57,185 nucleotides of DNA from Bacteroidales bacterium (GTDB lineage: Bacteria; Bacteroidota; Bacteroidia; Bacteroidales; UBA10428), in assembly GCA_016934395.1 (NCBI GenBank), contig JAFGSZ010000141.1:1-57185 (forward strand), in the 5' to 3' direction. This document shows, one piece after another, positions 24,106 to 33,412 of this stretch. Both the position numbers and the translations under genes were made by a program. A model generated the notes under the pieces. It had not been told where the DNA came from, did no database searches, and saw only the letters and a list, made by a program, of their open reading frames with translations. Position 1 is the first letter of the stretch. Each line of letters begins with the position of its first letter.

Positions 24106-25191
24106 ATGGGAATAAATTTAGATCTGGAACCATTTATGCTTAATGGCGTTGGCCATGAGAGGCCATTAGTCATGGCAGGTCCCTGCAGTGCAGAGACAGA
24201 AGAGCAGGTTTTGAAAACTGCTTCGCAACTTAACGATATGGGAATAAAGATATTCAGAGCGGGTATCTGGAAGCCCCGTACACGCCCGAATGCTTTTGAG
24301 GGAGTGGGTAAAAAAGGTTTACCCTGGCTGAAACGGGTAAAAGAAGAATTCGGAATGCTTACCGCTACAGAAGTTGCCAATGTAAACCATGTTTTTGAAT
24401 CCTTAAAATATGGCGTTGATATTCTGTGGATTGGTGCGCGCACTACTGCAAATCCTTTTGCAGTTCAGGAAATTGCTGATGCACTTAACGGTGTGGATAT
24501 CCCTGTGTTGATTAAAAATCCTGTTAATCCGGATGTGGAACTTTGGATAGGCGCTTTTGAGAGACTAAACAATGCAGGTATTAAAAAACTGGCGGCAATT
24601 CACCGTGGATTTTCTTCATATGGAAAAACCATATATCGTAATGTTCCCCAATGGCAAATTCCGATTGAACTTAAACGGAGAATTCCCGAATTAATGATGA
24701 TTACGGATCCCAGTCACATTTGCGGTAGTCGCGATTTATTGCTCGATATATCTCAGAAAGCTATGGACCTGAATTTCGACGGACTGATCGTTGAAACTCA
24801 CATTAACCCGGATAAAGCGCTAAGTGATGCTTCGCAGCAAATAACTCCTGCAACATTAAAAGATCTGCTGGATCATCTTATTATGCGAAAATCGAATGTG
24901 GAAAATACATTACTGCTTACCACTCTTGAGGAACTGCGCCATGAAATAGATACGTATGACGATAAACTTTTAGGGATTCTCGAATGCAGAATGGCCATAT
25001 CCAGAAAAATCGGGGAATACAAAAAAAATAATAATATTACTATATTACAATCGAGCAGGTGGGACGAGATGCTTAGAAAACGTATTGAAGATGCCGAAAA
25101 AAAGAATTTAAGCGAAGAGTTTATTACCAAGCTTTTCAGGGCAATTCACCAGGAATCTATAAACCACCAGACCAAAGTAATGAACGCGTAA
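24106..25191 (+). CDS. DAHP synthase fused to AroQ-type chorismate mutase
   Basis: Bifunctional enzyme of 361 residues. Residues about 1-260 are a KDOP-synthase-like DAHP synthase: AGPCSAET (24-31), FRAGIWKPRTRPNAFEG, LWIGARTTANPFAVQEIA, and the metal-binding DPSHICG and ETHINPDKALSDA. It condenses PEP and erythrose-4-phosphate, the entry to the shikimate pathway. Residues about 265-355 are a helical AroQ chorismate mutase (LEELRHEIDTYDDKLLGILECRMAISRKIGEYKK split over two helices), which makes prephenate for PheA. The fusion is typical of Bacteroidota. The gene supplies both Phe and Tyr, which fits the mixed Phe/Tyr leader codons. Confidence 0.94.
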   Translation: MGINLDLEPFMLNGVGHERPLVMAGPCSAETEEQVLKTASQLNDMGIKIFRAGIWKPRTRPNAFEGVGKKGLPWLKRVKEEFGMLTATEVANVNHVFESLKYGVDILWIGARTTANPFAVQEIADALNGVDIPVLIKNPVNPDVELWIGAFERLNNAGIKKLAAIHRGFSSYGKTIYRNVPQWQIPIELKRRIPELMMITDPSHICGSRDLLLDISQKAMDLNFDGLIVETHINPDKALSDASQQITPATLKDLLDHLIMRKSNVENTLLLTTLEELRHEIDTYDDKLLGILECRMAISRKIGEYKKNNNITILQSSRWDEMLRKRIEDAEKKNLSEEFITKLFRAIHQESINHQTKVMNA

Positions 25192-25216
25192 AAATAGTAC
25201 AACCTGAAATGAGTTT

Positions 25217-26248
25217 ATGAAAACAATAGAAGTAAAAACAGATCACATCGTTTCGAAGATACTTATCGGTGAGCGGCTGCAAAATCTCGAAAAGTATCTG
25301 CCCAATACCAAAGTAGTGATCATTACCGATGAAAATGTTCATAAACTTTATTATAATAATTTCCCAAAAGGCATCCCTGTAATAATAATCGGTTTGGGGG
25401 AGCAACACAAAACATTAAAAACTCTTGAGCATATCTTTAGCCGCTTTATTGATCTTGAAATAGACAGGTCGTCTTTTGTAGTGGCTATCGGGGGAGGAAT
25501 TGTTTGTGATGTGGCTGGTTTCGCCGCATCTGTTTTTATGAGGGGACTAAATTTTGGATTTGTTTCTACTACACTTTTATCGCAGGTTGATGCCAGTGTG
25601 GGTGGTAAAAACGGAGTTAATTTCGAACGGTTTAAAAATATGGTGGGTGTATTTAAGCAACCCCAATTTGTTATTTGCGATGAAACCATGCTCAGTACCC
25701 TTAGTGAACGTGAATTTAAAACAGGTTTGGCTGAAATTGTAAAAGCCGCGGTTATTCGTAACCTGAACCTGTTTGAATTTATTGAAAATCACGTGACTGA
25801 AATTAATAAGGCACATCCTGAAACAATCAATACGCTCGTTTACGAATCAGTGCTTATCAAAGCTAAAGTTGTAGAAGCAGATGAGAGAGAAAAGGGCGAA
25901 CGGCGGATATTAAATTTTGGACATACTATTGGGCATGCTATAGAAAAATTGTCTGATGTTTTGCATGGGGAAGCAGTAAGTATCGGTATGACCTATGCCT
26001 CAAAAATTTCTGCATCTCTTGGCCTTATAAACAATAATGATAGTACCCGGATTATAAAATTGCTGGAAGCCTTAAAGTTGCCTGTTAAAATGGACTTTAA
26101 AGGAAAACCGATTTTTAATGCAATAAAACAAGATAAAAAAAGAGAAGGAAGTTCAATTCATTTTGTACTTTTGAACCGTTTAGGAAATGCATTTGTTGAA
26201 CCTATACCCTATTCCAAATTAGAAAAACTGATCGATGATTTGTATTAG
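25217..26248 (+). CDS. aroB: 3-Dehydroquinate synthase
   Basis: Second shikimate enzyme; it closes DAHP to 3-dehydroquinate using NAD and a divalent metal. The 343-residue protein has the NAD-binding blocks AIGGGIVCDVAGFAA and STTLLSQVDASVGGKNGVN. Metal ligands are visible as the Glu in GLAEIVKAAVI and the histidines in FGHTIGHAIE and LHGEAVSIGM. The length is slightly short but complete. The gene follows the DAHP synthase fusion after 25 bp and overlaps aroD by 14 bp, indicating translational coupling. Confidence 0.96.
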   Translation: MKTIEVKTDHIVSKILIGERLQNLEKYLPNTKVVIITDENVHKLYYNNFPKGIPVIIIGLGEQHKTLKTLEHIFSRFIDLEIDRSSFVVAIGGGIVCDVAGFAASVFMRGLNFGFVSTTLLSQVDASVGGKNGVNFERFKNMVGVFKQPQFVICDETMLSTLSEREFKTGLAEIVKAAVIRNLNLFEFIENHVTEINKAHPETINTLVYESVLIKAKVVEADEREKGERRILNFGHTIGHAIEKLSDVLHGEAVSIGMTYASKISASLGLINNNDSTRIIKLLEALKLPVKMDFKGKPIFNAIKQDKKREGSSIHFVLLNRLGNAFVEPIPYSKLEKLIDDLY

Positions 26249-26873
26249 TATCTCCGACACCAATTTGAATAATTGTCTTTCTCTTCTCAAGAATGTTGAA
26301 ATGGCAGAAATCAGGCTAGACCTGACCGAATATTCAACTGACCAGATAAAAAAGGTTTTTGGTTCTCATCCCCGGCTCATAGCTACTTACCGTCCGGGAA
26401 AAGAGAGTGACCGCGAGCGTTTGAAAAAATTAAAAACGGCAATTAAATCAGGGGCAAAGTATCTGGATATAGAATATGAATCCAATGATACCTTCCGGGA
26501 AGAATTAATTGCTGTTGCAAAAAAACAAAACTGTGAGATTATTATTTCTTACCATAATTTTGATGAAACCCTGAGTCTTCCTGAAATGAATGATATTGTA
26601 GGACGCTGCTATGAAGATGGGGCCGATATTGCAAAAATTGCTACTACCATAAATGGAAAAGCTGATATTTTAAGAATATTATCTCTTTATAACAGATCAG
26701 ACAGAATTGTTGCCATTGGCATGGGTGAAAGGGGAAAGATTACCCGGATTCTTGCTCCACTGCTTGGCGCTGAATTTACCTTTGCTTCCCCTGATTCAGG
26801 TAAGGAAACCGCTCCCGGACAAATTCCTTATTCCAAATTAAAAGAATTAATTAAATCCCTGGAATCCATCTAG
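26235..26873 (+). CDS. aroD: 3-Dehydroquinate dehydratase, type I
   Basis: Schiff-base TIM-barrel enzyme that dehydrates 3-dehydroquinate to 3-dehydroshikimate. The 212-residue product has the substrate-binding EIRLD near the N-terminus, catalytic His in ISYHNF (H107) and the Schiff-base Lys in ADIAKIAT (K134). SPDSGKETAPGQ near the end is the phosphate-like loop. It is shorter than the E. coli enzyme but keeps all key residues. The start codon lies inside the end of aroB. Confidence 0.93.
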   Translation: MICISISDTNLNNCLSLLKNVEMAEIRLDLTEYSTDQIKKVFGSHPRLIATYRPGKESDRERLKKLKTAIKSGAKYLDIEYESNDTFREELIAVAKKQNCEIIISYHNFDETLSLPEMNDIVGRCYEDGADIAKIATTINGKADILRILSLYNRSDRIVAIGMGERGKITRILAPLLGAEFTFASPDSGKETAPGQIPYSKLKELIKSLESI

Positions 26874-26877
26874 AAAC

Positions 26878-27873
26878 ATGAACAGTTTTGGAAAAATATT
26901 CAGAATAAGTATTTTCGGGGAATCCCATGGAATAACCCTTGGAGTAGTTATTGACGGGTGCCCTGCAGGATTACCTCTAAAATTCGAAGATTTTATTGAA
27001 GATTTTAATCGGCGCCGCAGCGGGGCAAAAGGTACTACGCCTAGAAAAGAAGCCGACATTCCAAAAATAGTCAGCGGGGTTTTTAATGATCTGACCACAG
27101 GAGCTCCCCTGACCATATTGTTTGAAAATACAAATGTGCGCTCCCGAGATTATACCAAACTTCGAGAAACCCCACGACCGGGACATGCCGATTTTGTGGC
27201 TATGAAAAAATATGGAGGATTTGAAGATTATCGTGGTGGAGGTCATTTTTCGGGCAGGTTAACCCTTGGTCTTGTTGCAGCCGGGGTTATCGCAAAAAAA
27301 TTAATTGGTCCGGCCGTAGTAAAGGCGAATATTCTTGAAGTTGGCGGGTCTGCCAATATCGAAGAGGCCATTAATAAGGCTATGGAAGAACAGGATTCCA
27401 TAGGGGGTATAATTGAATGCAAAGCAACAAATCTGCCAGTTGGATTGGGTGAACCCTTTTTCGATTCCGTCGAAGCCGTATTGAGTCATATGATATTTTC
27501 CATTCCGGCGATTAAAGGCATTGAATTTGGTTCCGGATTCCAGGCAGCTAAAATGAAAGGCAGTGAACATAATGATAATATTATTTCTGCCGACGGAAAA
27601 ACAGAAACCAACCATGCAGGAGGTATTAATGGCGGCATTTCAAATGGTAATGAGCTGGTATTCCGGGTACCTGTAAAACCTACATCCAGTACGCATCAGA
27701 AACAACGCACCATAAATATTACTACCAATACAATGGAAGACCTGGAAATTGAAGGGCGCCATGATACCTGTATTGCACTTCGCGTTCCGGTTGTAGTTGA
27801 AGCAGCAACGGCTATCGTGCTGGCCGACTTCTTAATGCAGTCTCAAAAAATTGAAAGGATAATAAAATCTTAA
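26878..27873 (+). CDS. aroC: Chorismate synthase
   Basis: FMN-dependent final step of the shikimate pathway, from EPSP to chorismate. Family signatures are present: GESHG near residue 15, RRRSGAKGTTPRKE with the substrate arginines, RPGHADFVAMKKYG, DYRGGGHFSGRLT, and near the end a histidine loop GRHDTCIALRVPVVVEA. The length is 331, about 20-30 residues below many homologues, without an obvious missing block. It ends the operon; aroA, aroE and aroK are not in the window. It starts 4 bp after aroD. Confidence 0.96.
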   Translation: MNSFGKIFRISIFGESHGITLGVVIDGCPAGLPLKFEDFIEDFNRRRSGAKGTTPRKEADIPKIVSGVFNDLTTGAPLTILFENTNVRSRDYTKLRETPRPGHADFVAMKKYGGFEDYRGGGHFSGRLTLGLVAAGVIAKKLIGPAVVKANILEVGGSANIEEAINKAMEEQDSIGGIIECKATNLPVGLGEPFFDSVEAVLSHMIFSIPAIKGIEFGSGFQAAKMKGSEHNDNIISADGKTETNHAGGINGGISNGNELVFRVPVKPTSSTHQKQRTINITTNTMEDLEIEGRHDTCIALRVPVVVEAATAIVLADFLMQSQKIERIIKS

Positions 27874-27925
27874 TCTTTAAATTCGATCAGGATAGTCAAT
27901 CTGAGAATACAAACAAAATCTTTTC

Positions 27926-29131
27926 TTACCTGCAATATTTTAACTGGTATTCAATTACTTCGAGATTACCCAAACGTTGAGCTTTTTGCCAGTCTGAACA
28001 GGCTCCTTCGGTTTCATTCAGATAGAGCCGGGCTAATCCTTTATAGAAGTATGTTTCCCCGTCACCGGGATCCAGATCAAGCGCCATGGAAAAATCATTT
28101 ACTGCCTGCCTGTAAGTTTTTGTTTCCAGGTAAATGGCTCCCCTGCTTTTGAAATATTCAGGATTAGACTGATCTTTGGCAAGTAATGCATTATAATACC
28201 GCAGGGATTCTGAAAATGCGCCTCGGGCTTTGTTTATATCTGCAGCCAGCTTATTGGCAGTTATATCATCAGGAAAATAACCAAGATAGAACTGAACATC
28301 TTTTTGTGAAGCGCTAAAATTTTTAAGTTTCATATTTACAACCGCACGATCCAGGTACCATTCGAAAACTTCAGGTTTTAGCCGAATAGCCTGATTATAA
28401 TCCTTACCAGCCGAAACATAATCTTCTTTTGCAAAAAAGGCTTCGGCACGTGATTTAAAATATTCGGGATTTGTAAAATTGGATTCAATAGCTTTGTTAA
28501 AATTGTATATGGCCTGACTATTTTCTTTCAGAAAACTGTAAGCCTGCCCCCGGAGATAATAAAACTCTGTCCGTTCGGGAAATTCAATAAGCGCTTCATC
28601 GAGGATATTCAGCGCTTTATTATAGTCATTACGCGAAAAATAAAAAGATACATCGTCAAGAAATTGTTCATCTCCGGATAATTCATCCTGTTGCCAAAAT
28701 TGATACCAAACGCCTGAACTTTGAATATTATCAAAAGCCGGATCGCTTATTATGGATTTGTTATCTACCCTGTTTTTTTCATTCAGGTATTTCTTCAGGT
28801 ATAAAACCGATGTTTCGGCATCGCCGAGACGTGCATAGATCTTTGCCATCCATAATTCCTTTTCGCTTAACCGGTCAATTTTGGGATTTTTAAAATCTTC
28901 TAAAGCTTTTGTATAATTTTCAAGATAATAGTATGCCATCCCCCTGTAAAGATAAGCATCAGGAATATTATCGGATTGAATTGAACGGTTAAAACTATTT
29001 ACTGATGCATTATAATTTTTCTTATTCAATTCGGCAACTCCTTTAAAATAATCGGGTGAGGCCGGTTGTGCAAAAAGATTTATATGGCAAATAAAAATCA
29101 CCAGGAAGCTGATAAAACCGAGTTTATTCAT
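27926..29131 (-). CDS. Secreted tetratricopeptide-repeat protein
   Basis: 401 residues with a signal peptide (MNKLGFISFLVIFICHINLF, then AQPAS) and about nine TPR units. Examples are DYFKGVAELNKKNYNASVNSF, AYLYRGMAYYYLENYTKALEDF, FYYLRGQAYSFLKENSQAIYNF and TYFYKGLARLYLNETEGACSDW. It is probably a periplasmic or surface scaffold. The ATG at 29129-29131 overlaps the end of the upstream T9SS gene (ATGAATAA), so the two are translationally coupled. This suggests a role linked to the large surface protein, for example its secretion or anchoring. The frame is open to 29176, but that would remove the signal peptide. Confidence 0.85.
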   Translation of the reverse strand: MNKLGFISFLVIFICHINLFAQPASPDYFKGVAELNKKNYNASVNSFNRSIQSDNIPDAYLYRGMAYYYLENYTKALEDFKNPKIDRLSEKELWMAKIYARLGDAETSVLYLKKYLNEKNRVDNKSIISDPAFDNIQSSGVWYQFWQQDELSGDEQFLDDVSFYFSRNDYNKALNILDEALIEFPERTEFYYLRGQAYSFLKENSQAIYNFNKAIESNFTNPEYFKSRAEAFFAKEDYVSAGKDYNQAIRLKPEVFEWYLDRAVVNMKLKNFSASQKDVQFYLGYFPDDITANKLAADINKARGAFSESLRYYNALLAKDQSNPEYFKSRGAIYLETKTYRQAVNDFSMALDLDPGDGETYFYKGLARLYLNETEGACSDWQKAQRLGNLEVIEYQLKYCR

Positions 29132-31739
29132 TTGCTGCTCCTCCTTCTTCTGAATACACATGAATAAATCCAACAAGGTTCCTTACAACAAGACCGGTTA
29201 TTCTGGGCTCGTAAACATCGCAGATATAATAATATACCCCTGAAGGAACCAACTTATTATTTTGCTGTTGACGCCCATTCCAGTTAATATCCGGATCGGC
29301 AGTCTGATAAACAAGCTGTCCCCACCGGTTATAAATTTTCATGTCAACAGTTTTTACGTAATCATTTAGGTTTTTCGAATAATAAATATCGTTTTTTGCA
29401 TCTCCGTTGGGGGAAAATACATTAGGCAATTCGTAAAAAACACAAATATCCACACACTGAAGAATAGAGGGGGCGCTTTCGTTTGCAAATGAATCCACTG
29501 CCGTAACATAATAGCAGGCCGCTAAAGTCTCATCGGGATAATGCACATAGGTAGTATCAAGGGGTGCCTCCGGGGACACAATGCTGTCAAGCAAAATAAG
29601 ATTTGCCGGATAAACTGGTGTATAATAAATATTGTACCTTACTACATCGTCAGTACAGTAATTATTCGGATTGGTCCATGTCAGCACATTCATCATGCTG
29701 TCGCAAAATGATTGAACCGTTAATTCCGGCGGACAAGGAGGAACAGTATCAATGGGTATTGCAGATTGGATATGGGAATAATTTTCATTATAATAATCCA
29801 TTTCGTTTAAAGGCCTCCATCCCATACTTTTAACCTGATAAGTGTGCAACACACCGTTTGTAAGATTTTCGTCCAAGTAACTGCTTTCTGAAGTAATTCC
29901 AATGGAATCAAAAACAGCAGTATTCGGATTTAACCTGTATACCACATATTCCGTATTCAGCCAGGGTACTTTTTTTCTAAAATTAAGCAACAGTTTATTA
30001 TCTGATGATCCGATATCAAGATATAGTGAAGAAGCAATTTCACTGGTGCCGATTTGAAACCGGTCTCCCGGAGTATTATTAAATAGAATTACTGAATAAT
30101 AATATGGGTACTGTATAGTATTTAAAAGGGTATCAGAATAAATGGTATCGTTTAAATCGGGGGTATTAATAGATGCAATAATCTCAAAATTATCCTCCAG
30201 GTTTTGTTTACGCAGTACCTGATATTCGTATGGACCTATAGGCGCCAGGGTATCCACACCCAACGGTTTGGCCCAGGAAAGAAAAATCTCGCCTTCGGTA
30301 TCATCAATTTCCACTACACTAACATTAAGTAGTGCCGGAGTTCCCGGAATAAGTGTAGTACATGCTTCTTTAGATGCAAAACTTTCAGCCCCGTCGGCAA
30401 AATATGCGGTTATCATATAACAATATTCGATTCCCTGAACCAATCCTTCTCCCTTATTATTATCATGATATTCGGTATTATTCAACCCGGAAACCACATC
30501 TATTAATTTATACCCGGTATATTCGGGTACTCCGTTCTCGCAACTGTCGGGTATAAATCCAGAACTGCCTTCCTTCCTGTAAATTCTATAACCTGTAGCT
30601 TTTGCACAAAGACTCACATCCCAGGAAAGGATTATTTCATCGCTTCCAGGAATTACTCCCAGATTTTCAGGTGCTTTTCCAAGCACAGTTATCGAAAAAT
30701 TGGAAAGATCAACTAAATCGATATCGTTATTATCATCTTCCGATTTCAGAACAAATTGGTACGGCTGTTTTCTAACATGATCACAGGTGGTCTGCCAGCT
30801 AAAGGTAGATGTTACAAAACCAAAACCCATAGAATCTGTATCAAAAATAGCAGAATCTCCGCTAAAGTTCATAGGCCCGCCGGTCATGGAATGAATCACC
30901 GGATCATTATCTGCATCGGTACTGGTAACTTCGAATTCAATATACGTACCTGCTTCAACACAATAACTTTGTAAAGGCGGATTTACAGGCGCATTATTCT
31001 CTGTGTAATACACTCCAACCTGCATATCACGGACAATATTTCCAATTTTTATATTTTTGCGCCATTCTTCCACATCAATGGCAATATTATAAATACCTGT
31101 ATCCACAGGAGTATTCCAGATCAAATCACCGGTAACATGGTTAATGGTCAGGGAATCACTTGCTTCGGGTAAGGTATAACCTTCAATGGGTATGCCGTTT
31201 TCACCAGTACATATCGTAATACGGTATGAAAGGCTGTCACCGTCAGGATCATATGCAGAAGGATTATGGATAAAAACATGCCCAAGTGCAGCTTTATCAA
31301 TAGGGAAATTTAAAAGTTCCGGCGTATTATTAAATCCCACCCACGAACTGATGATCATGGTAGTTTTTATAGAAAAGATCGTATTTACAGAATTCGGGAT
31401 ATTTTTCACTCCATAATTTCTGTTTGGATCCTGTACCAGTATTTCAAAAGTTCCCGGCCCCGGAAATGTATGTTCCACCTCATAAATATTATGATAATAA
31501 AAATCCGGAAGCTCCTGCCTGCTTTTTAACGGCGCAATTGACGATGTATTATCTCCCCATTCCACCAATAATTCATACCGGTTTGCCGCACTCTGGGTGT
31601 ATGTAAAGGTTGTAATTGTGAAACGGTATGTGAGATCAGAAATCTGTTCATAGGTAATTTCCCCGGCCCTGTTATGTGTAGCATGGAGATTAATCACTAT
31701 AAAGAAAAAAGATAATATTGTAACTAGCTTTCGCTTCAT
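29124..31739 (-). CDS. Large surface protein with fibronectin III-like domains and T9SS type B domain
   Basis: 871 residues with a signal peptide (MKRKLVTILSFFFIVINLHA). The N-terminal half has Ig/cadherin-like units (AYDPDGDSLSYRITICTGENG, STDADNDPVIHSMTGG). The middle has about four fibronectin type III-like units (IILSWDVSLCAKATGYRIYRKEG is split across one of them). The C-terminus is the gliding-motility-associated (CHU_C/type B) sorting domain: LPNVFSPNGDAKNDIY, MKIYNRWGQLVYQT, WNG, GVYYYICDV. It should be exported by T9SS to the cell surface. A role in adhesion or motility is inferred only from the class. The coupled TPR gene follows. Confidence 0.9.
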   Translation of the reverse strand: MKRKLVTILSFFFIVINLHATHNRAGEITYEQISDLTYRFTITTFTYTQSAANRYELLVEWGDNTSSIAPLKSRQELPDFYYHNIYEVEHTFPGPGTFEILVQDPNRNYGVKNIPNSVNTIFSIKTTMIISSWVGFNNTPELLNFPIDKAALGHVFIHNPSAYDPDGDSLSYRITICTGENGIPIEGYTLPEASDSLTINHVTGDLIWNTPVDTGIYNIAIDVEEWRKNIKIGNIVRDMQVGVYYTENNAPVNPPLQSYCVEAGTYIEFEVTSTDADNDPVIHSMTGGPMNFSGDSAIFDTDSMGFGFVTSTFSWQTTCDHVRKQPYQFVLKSEDDNNDIDLVDLSNFSITVLGKAPENLGVIPGSDEIILSWDVSLCAKATGYRIYRKEGSSGFIPDSCENGVPEYTGYKLIDVVSGLNNTEYHDNNKGEGLVQGIEYCYMITAYFADGAESFASKEACTTLIPGTPALLNVSVVEIDDTEGEIFLSWAKPLGVDTLAPIGPYEYQVLRKQNLEDNFEIIASINTPDLNDTIYSDTLLNTIQYPYYYSVILFNNTPGDRFQIGTSEIASSLYLDIGSSDNKLLLNFRKKVPWLNTEYVVYRLNPNTAVFDSIGITSESSYLDENLTNGVLHTYQVKSMGWRPLNEMDYYNENYSHIQSAIPIDTVPPCPPELTVQSFCDSMMNVLTWTNPNNYCTDDVVRYNIYYTPVYPANLILLDSIVSPEAPLDTTYVHYPDETLAACYYVTAVDSFANESAPSILQCVDICVFYELPNVFSPNGDAKNDIYYSKNLNDYVKTVDMKIYNRWGQLVYQTADPDINWNGRQQQNNKLVPSGVYYYICDVYEPRITGLVVRNLVGFIHVYSEEGGAANE

Positions 31740-31744
31740 ACAAA

Positions 31745-31752
31745 CAAAGTTA
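31745..31752 (-). promoter_or_regulatory. Candidate -7 box directly before the T9SS type B gene
   Basis: Minus-strand TAACTTTG matches TAnnTTTG and ends only 5 bp before the ATG. If used, the transcript would be leaderless or nearly so. No -33 TTTG is visible, so this is tentative. Confidence 0.25.
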
Positions 31753-31793
31753 ATAATTCCGGCGGTATGTTATACCACCATAACGCATGGATT

Positions 31794-32285
31794 TTAAAGC
31801 TTAACATTTATTGTGAAATTTTCATATGTACAGGTATAGCCTTGTTGTTCTCCATCAAAAGTAACAATTATCAGGTTTTTTTGATCATAATACAATTCAT
31901 TAAACAACCTGTTTTCGATAACCAACCGGTTTATTTTCTTTTCAGGAATTAAAGCCTTATAATATAACCATACGGATTCTTCATCCCTTTCTTTTTTCAC
32001 AAATTTTATTTCCTTAAGCTGCTTACCATTAACCGTTATTTTTATTGTTTCATACATGTATTTGTTTACTGCTGTAAGTTCCTGGTCATTGATGGTGGAA
32101 TCGGGATTCTGATCAAGATCAATATTATAAAAATGCAACATAAGTCCCCATAAATCATTATAATATAATTTAGTGTAAAATTCTAAACTCTGATTTTCTG
32201 TATCTATCTCAACGCTGGTTATTGAGACATGAACAGGGTGAAATAATGTGCTTAAAAAAAATTGAGTTAAAAAAAGGATTATCAT
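31794..32285 (-). CDS. DUF6702-like secreted protein
   Basis: The 163-residue protein has an N-terminal hydrophobic signal (MIILFLTQFFLSTLF) followed at once by HPVHVSITSVEID, the opening typical of the DUF6702 family of Bacteroidota. The rest is beta-rich (LEFYTKLYYNDLW, YYKALIPEKKINRLVIENRLF) and ends with a YTCTYENFTINVKL strand. Homologues are envelope proteins of unknown function. It lies 54 bp upstream of the large T9SS gene on the same strand and may be part of that transcript. Confidence 0.7.
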   Translation of the reverse strand: MIILFLTQFFLSTLFHPVHVSITSVEIDTENQSLEFYTKLYYNDLWGLMLHFYNIDLDQNPDSTINDQELTAVNKYMYETIKITVNGKQLKEIKFVKKERDEESVWLYYKALIPEKKINRLVIENRLFNELYYDQKNLIIVTFDGEQQGYTCTYENFTINVKL

Positions 32286-32552
32286 AATTGGAATTAATAA
32301 TACATGTTGCGACTTTCTTTATCATATAAACTAAGGAATTATAAATTTATTTTTCTAAAACTACGGAATTAAAAATAGTAATTGTTAAGCAAATAATTTG
32401 TATCCGTATTAGTTCTTATAAAACAGTATAGAGATTATTCGTAAATACATTTTAAAAAATTATTCATCTAAAGCTAAGACAGTAAATTCAAACAAAAAGT
32501 TGCCAATGGAATAATATATTTTTAAAGTAAAAAATATTTTGAGAATAATCCC

Positions 32553-33347
32553 TTAAATTTCAGGTTTATTTTGCATTTTATCGGAGAAGACAAGCACTCT
32601 TTTAATTTGATTTTTAAGGCTCTGAAATAATATTATTTTTGTCCACTCCATAATACCGGAAGCCCAATTATGGGGATGAATATTAATCATTACCTGCTGA
32701 GGAAGATTATTTTCTATGGAAAGTTCAATTATGTTCTGTATTGATTTTACAGGTATATTGAAACGGGTAGTTACCCGGTCTCTTCTGTTGAATTTATTAT
32801 TATTCCATGCCCTGCTGGCATCAGAAATATAAAGTACTTTATCAAAATCTATATCGTAATAGGGTTCATTAATTATTCCAGAACTTTTATAATCGTATGT
32901 ATTCCAGATCAACAGATTATTATATTTTGATTTTGGGCTTCCGTGCATACATATTGTTTTGATATTGTAGAAAGATCGTAGTTTATTCAGATTTTTCTCG
33001 AAAGACAGGATTGCCTTTGAAAAATCTCCCTGGCACAAAGAGAGATCCTCGTAATGATACCCCAGTTCATGCCCCATTGCTACAATTTTACTAATAATAA
33101 TTTCATTATAACTTTCGGGAACCATACGAAAATAATACGAGGTTTTTATATTCAGATCCTGCTCAATTTTTGCCATTATTAAAGCATTTCCAGGTGTTCT
33201 GTCTACATCGTGCCTCATTACAATGCACTTTTCTGCTTTGCTTTTAGAGTTGGTATATTCTTCGAGCGTATAAAAGCTATAACCAGACTGAATTAACTGC
33301 TGCAGTAATGTTTTATAGGCCTTAAAAGTAAAATCTCTTTGTATCAT
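32553..33347 (-). CDS. Polysaccharide deacetylase-like protein (HDVD type)
   Basis: 264 residues with a NodB-like fold. RHDVDRTPGNAL supplies the metal-binding Asp pair, and GHELGYHYEDLS the following His residues. HGSPKS and a late INIHPHNW complete the pocket. This branch is common in surface-polysaccharide loci and may de-N-acetylate a sugar or lipid-linked precursor; the substrate is not predictable. The ATG at 33345-33347 (MIQRDFTFKAYKTLL) matches homologues best; an in-frame ATG at 33389 would add 14 residues. It lies downstream of the GT4 gene and ends the second EPS gene group. Confidence 0.75.
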   Translation of the reverse strand: MIQRDFTFKAYKTLLQQLIQSGYSFYTLEEYTNSKSKAEKCIVMRHDVDRTPGNALIMAKIEQDLNIKTSYYFRMVPESYNEIIISKIVAMGHELGYHYEDLSLCQGDFSKAILSFEKNLNKLRSFYNIKTICMHGSPKSKYNNLLIWNTYDYKSSGIINEPYYDIDFDKVLYISDASRAWNNNKFNRRDRVTTRFNIPVKSIQNIIELSIENNLPQQVMINIHPHNWASGIMEWTKIILFQSLKNQIKRVLVFSDKMQNKPEI

Positions 33348-33412
33348 TCCCTGATGTTGATTTAGGTGTACTTTATGATGAAATTTCAATATAGTATAAC
33401 ATAACTATACAA

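Noticed and set aside
24042-24443. Minus-strand frame of 133 codons
   Set aside because: It is antisense to pheA and the DAHP synthase fusion, both of which are secure; the translation shows no domain.
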